This document shows, one piece after another, positions 60,424-64,000 of a stretch of 64,000 bases of DNA (position 1 is the stretch's first letter; each line of letters opens with the position of its first letter). The translations under genes and the position numbers were made by a program. The stretch comes from Sipunculus nudus (lineage: Eukaryota > Annelida > Sipuncula > Golfingiida > Sipunculidae). The notes below the pieces were generated by a model. That model was not told where the DNA came from, searched no databases, and worked only from the letters and a program-made list of their open reading frames with translations. Where the stretch lies: contig CM049306.1 in assembly GCA_026874595.1 (NCBI GenBank), positions 39,188,019 through 39,252,018 of the forward strand, read 5' to 3'.

Positions 60424-61711
60424 ATTAATTGTATCCCCAGACAAAGTCGGGGGATACCGGTCCTGCCGCCGCCGCATATAAATCTTGTTGGCGCGATAAC
60501 TCAAAAAATATTTCACGGACCTTTACCAAACTTGGTATATGTATAGATATAGGTGAGAGGACAACGCCTATTTAAAATGAGGTCATGACCTTGACTAGGA
60601 GAGTGTCCTTGACCTTGAATATGTCCAATTTTGGGGAAAATCACACAAATTCCTAAATATCTCAAGAAAACTTGCATGGATTGATCCCAAAATCAAGTTG
60701 ATCGAAGATCATGGATAGGGTTGTCATGTTCCAGAAACTGGTGGCACCACCTATTATTCTTTACTTGTTTTCGTGCCGTTTAATACCCCTATCATTGCCA
60801 CTTACCAGTACTGTGAGCATTATAAGTCAAAAACTAATGGACAGATTTCTTTTATTTTATGCATTTACATAGATATGGGTTATGGAATGATGTTTATTTA
60901 AATTGGGGTCATGACCTTTCCTATGAGAGTGGCCTTGACCTTGAATATTGCCATATATGGTGAAAATCACACAAAATCATTAATATCTCAATAAGGGATG
61001 CATGGATTGGTCCAAAAATCATTTTGACCGAAGATCTAGGGTAGTAATGTCATGTACCGGAAACAGGTGGCGCCACCTGTTATTCTCTTTCTTGTTTTTG
61101 TGCCGTTTAATACCCCCATCACTGCCACTTACCAGTACAGTGAGCATTATAAGTCAAAAACTATCAGACAGATTTCTTTCATATTATGCATATACATAGA
61201 CATGGGTTATGGGATGATTTTTATTTAAATTGGGGTCATGACCTTTCCTATTAGAGTGGCCTTGACCTTGAATATAGCCATATATGGTAAAAATTACACA
61301 AAATCATTAATATCTCAATAAAGAATGCATTGATTGGTCCACAAATCAATTTGATCGAAGATTTTGGATAGTATTGTCATGTACTAGAAACAGGTGGCAC
61401 CACCTGTTATTCTTTTACTTGTTTTCATGCCGTTTAATACCAAATCATTGCCACTTACCAGTACTGTGAGCAATATAAGTCAAAAACTAATGGACAGATT
61501 TTTTTTTCATATATTATGCATATACATACCCATGGGTTATGGGATGATGTATATTGAAATTGGGGTCATGACCTTTTCAATGAGAGTGACCTTTTCTATG
61601 AGTGTGGTCTGATATTAATTGTTGCTGAAGATTGGGGGCTTATTCTTAAAGGGGGGGGGATTAATTGTCTGGGGATACTATGGCACCTGCGGTGCCAAGA
61701 AATATCTAGTT
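60424..61711 (-). mobile_element. Helentron-like non-autonomous element, family C
   Basis: On the minus strand it starts AACTAGATATTTC (61711), then has the hairpin TGGCACC-GCA-GGTGCCA (61681-61697) and the subterminal motif GTATCCCCAGAC (61667-61678). It ends with a hairpin whose last arm is GTCTGGGGATAC (60431-60442 on the opposite strand), the exact reverse complement, followed by AATTAAT. The body is a 327-bp tandem array. No coding capacity. Architecture matches families A and B although the sequence differs. Confidence 0.8.
60490..61610 (-). repeat. 327-bp tandem array inside family C
   Basis: 'aagtcaaaaactaatggacagatttc' starts at about 60824, 61151 and 61477 (326-327 bp apart), and a diverged copy begins near 60498. 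Each unit includes 'ggggtcatgacctt', 'gtgaaaatcacacaaaatca' and a palindromic GGTGGCRCCACC. Confidence 0.92.
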
Positions 61712-61757
61712 TTGGATGAAGTATAGAGGTCACTGACATCTAGATACCACATCTCAT

Positions 61758-61830
61758 AGGACCGCCCTAGTGTCCATAGTAGAGAGGTAGCTGTGATATA
61801 AAGGTGCACATAAGGAGAGGTTTCCTTGTA
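61758..61830. mobile_element. Decayed pogo/Tigger-like MITE remnant
   Basis: 'aggaccgccctagtgtccatagtagagaggt' and the end GGAGAGGTTTCCTTGTA match the inside and one terminus of pogo/Tigger-like MITEs. The opposite end is not preserved. Confidence 0.45.
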
Positions 61831-63076
61831 TATCAACTATTATTAGAGTGCACAGATCCAGGGTTTTTTTGTTGTGCATTGATTTTACAAGCATATTAGC
61901 CATTATTGTGCATAGGGTAACAGTCTCATCATTCAGCGGTTATACAATGCACTTGATCTAAATCTCCTTTGTTTTAACTGCTGCTTTGTAAAGCAAGATT
62001 CTCCGGGTTTCACCACAAGGGCTGGCACATGGAAAAGAATTGTTATCTGACGAGTGTGAGTGTGATATTGCATTGTGCATCCAGCTTCAAGTTTTCAACC
62101 CATGACACCCCACTCTTTTTGGTCTGATTTCTGTGTCAGAAACAGTGTAATTAGGCTTGTCCAGCACAGGTTTTCCATGAGCTGAGTTCACCTTCTGGAT
62201 AAACTGGAATATATACTGTGATAGACCCTTCACAGAATTTCCCAAATGTAAGACATTCCTCAGGAATTAATGGGAAATATTGAAAATGTCCACCTCAGGA
62301 CACACTTGCCATCATGCCGAACACTTCATAAACAAAAACGGGCATTTCTTCTGATTTGTCAGAGAGAAGTTGCATGACAATGATTAAGTGCCATATTGAT
62401 TATAATATAGATGTTCCATGTAAGTCACAAAAGCAGCACAAATGCACATGTATTTACAACATCATTTTATTTTGTCACACAGTCCTCAACTTTATGCCTT
62501 CTACAATATACATTGTCTTCAGCAGGTGTAAAAGCCCTCCTTTCAAAAATCTTTCTTTAACAGAAAAAAAATACTTGACACTCGGGGACAGAATTATAAA
62601 AGGATCCCTGCATCTCTTGATTTTCTTTTTCTGAAACCTTTAGAAATGGCTGTATGTTGCCCTGATCGAATGTGAATTTAAACTGAAAAGACAGCTCTCT
62701 AGGAGGATTGGTCATATATTGTATCAGACTATCAGACAATGAACACCATATACAAGTTTATTGACTGTAGTGTTTGTAAATAACCTGTAAAATCCTAGTC
62801 ATCATATATTCCAACATGAATATAAACAAGCACTACTTGCATTACAATTTTAAACTTGAATCATATGTAACAAAACCTCTCACTCTAACAAACCTAGTTC
62901 TTCAATATAAACAGGCCCATGCTCAAGTATGTCCAAGGAAAGGTTCAAGGGGAGCAAACATAAAAGGTATCAACAAATAGTGTATATATATATATATATA
63001 TATGACTGAAAAGAATGAACAACAACAATTAATAAACAAATTCCTACTTGACAAGTCACTGCCAAATTCCATCAGA
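61831..63076. other. Unannotated stretch, no gene seen
   Basis: No gene seen. A (TA)n run lies at about 62984-63002. Confidence 0.5.
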
Positions 63077-64000
63077 TACAGTGAAACCCCTCTGGGGCAG
63101 ACAGTCACGGAACCGGACGATTTGTTTGTAAATATAGGGGGTGTCCGCCCCAGAGGGGTCAGGCCCAGGAGTTCAGGTTGAGACCAAGTATTAGACTAAA
63201 ACAACCATGAAAGCCGGTATTTTTTATCTAATAATTTGATCTTACATATATGTTATACATGAATGAAATTTATTGCAAGCGGCTGTTGTGTTTTAATTTT
63301 ATCGTAAATAAGGTTTTTATTATTAACTGGAACATTATCATCATTACTTGTGAGAAAATAATATTCTAACAATGATCGACGTCGACTGGACTTACTCGTA
63401 GAAGTCTCAACATATTTCTGCACTATTTCTTAATTACTCACTCTTTCCGAGATATTAAAAGAATTCTTATGGAATAAATTAATTTCTGACATCTGGTTCA
63501 AGTTCGGTTAACAAATCCTCGGGGACCGTAAGCAAACGTGATAAATAAATTAATGATATAATATGCACCTTATGATTGGTAGGTGGGACTCATTTCCGTG
63601 ATTCAAATGTTACAGAATTGGGGATTGGCTCCCCGCTCCAGACCTGTGACAGTGATTGTCCGGGGGTGTTATTGTGAGTTAATCATAATGAGCTATGACT
63701 GAACGCATAAATTGCCATACACGTGCATTATAAAAGTCTTTGATCGTCTTTGATCTAAATTAAGCTTAGCTGAGCCCCTGTCCAGGCAAGAAGTGCTGAC
63801 CTGTGACCTTTATCGTCCATATGTGTAACAGGTACATCATTATCCTCGCTCCTGGGCCTATGATAGAATAATTTGGCCCGAATTCATAATGAATATGTAG
63901 CTTAACCGAAAGCGCAGCTCTTTAGAAAATCAGAGAATTCTGCCATTTTGTGGGCACTGCTATGAATAAAAGGATTAATACCTTTAAATGATCCACCTGA
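63077..64000. mobile_element. pogo/Tigger-like long MITE, second copy, cut by window end
   Basis: Starts TA-CAGTGAAACCCCTCTGGGG and follows 52081-53221 across the body, with an extra inner segment around 63660-63790 not present in the first copy. The right end lies beyond the window. Confidence 0.8.

Overview
This window looks like non-coding nuclear DNA from a marine invertebrate, most likely a bivalve mollusc (inference). The sequence is AT-rich. It has no long open frame (the longest is 151 codons and overlaps a repeat), no operon-like packing, no rRNA, and no recognisable conserved protein domain. It holds tRNA-derived SINEs, TA-flanked MITEs, microsatellites and many mobile elements carrying internal minisatellites, a composition typical of bivalve genomes. 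I call no protein-coding gene with confidence. The window is best read as intergenic or long-intron sequence.

Layout. 0-8.3 kb: two copies of a retroposon 3' tail (1202, 4386), an AT/GATA microsatellite (1319), a tRNA-headed SINE (5309), and a 53-bp tandem array split by a hAT-like MITE (6069-6480). 8.3-10.7 kb: element family A with 280-bp tandem units. 11-15 kb: a 30-bp array, element family D (12994-13809) and a ~120-bp array. 19.4-22.1 kb: probable element E. 23.5-24.6 kb: second copy of family A, inverted. 29.4-29.8 kb: two tandemly placed SINEs. 33.5-35.2 and 41.2-43.1 kb: two copies of family B, each with the same nested element F and a 180-bp array. 43.4-43.85 kb: a ~125-bp array related to the family A unit. 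45.75-51.76 kb: a ~6-kb TIR element with an 8-bp target duplication and satellite arms. 52.1-53.2 and 63.1-64.0 kb: pogo/Tigger-like elements with CAGTGAAACCCC ends. 54.5-59 kb: a dispersed ~420-bp repeat pair and two MITEs. 60.4-61.7 kb: element family C.

Two observations stand out. (1) Positions 45756-51749 are bounded by 11-bp terminal inverted repeats (CCCAGTCAAGA / TCTTGACTGGG) and a perfect 8-bp duplication (TAAACCAA). The two ends are filled with TCACAGTG-type repeats: a 48-bp array in the left arm and a ~213-bp array in the right arm. The right array is organised as a three-unit higher-order repeat. (2) At least five otherwise different repeat families (A-E) share one terminal plan: a start like AACTAG or AACAAG, a short hairpin, a subterminal motif, an internal minisatellite, and a 3' terminal hairpin. 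In A, B, C and E the 3' hairpin contains the reverse complement of the subterminal motif. This is the asymmetric inverted-repeat plan of non-autonomous Helitron2/Helentron-type rolling-circle elements. Several of their internal repeats also share a palindromic module, AGGTGGCGCCACC.

No function of the host can be read from this window. All element assignments rest on visible ends, internal repeats and copy-to-copy comparison inside the window; no database search was possible.
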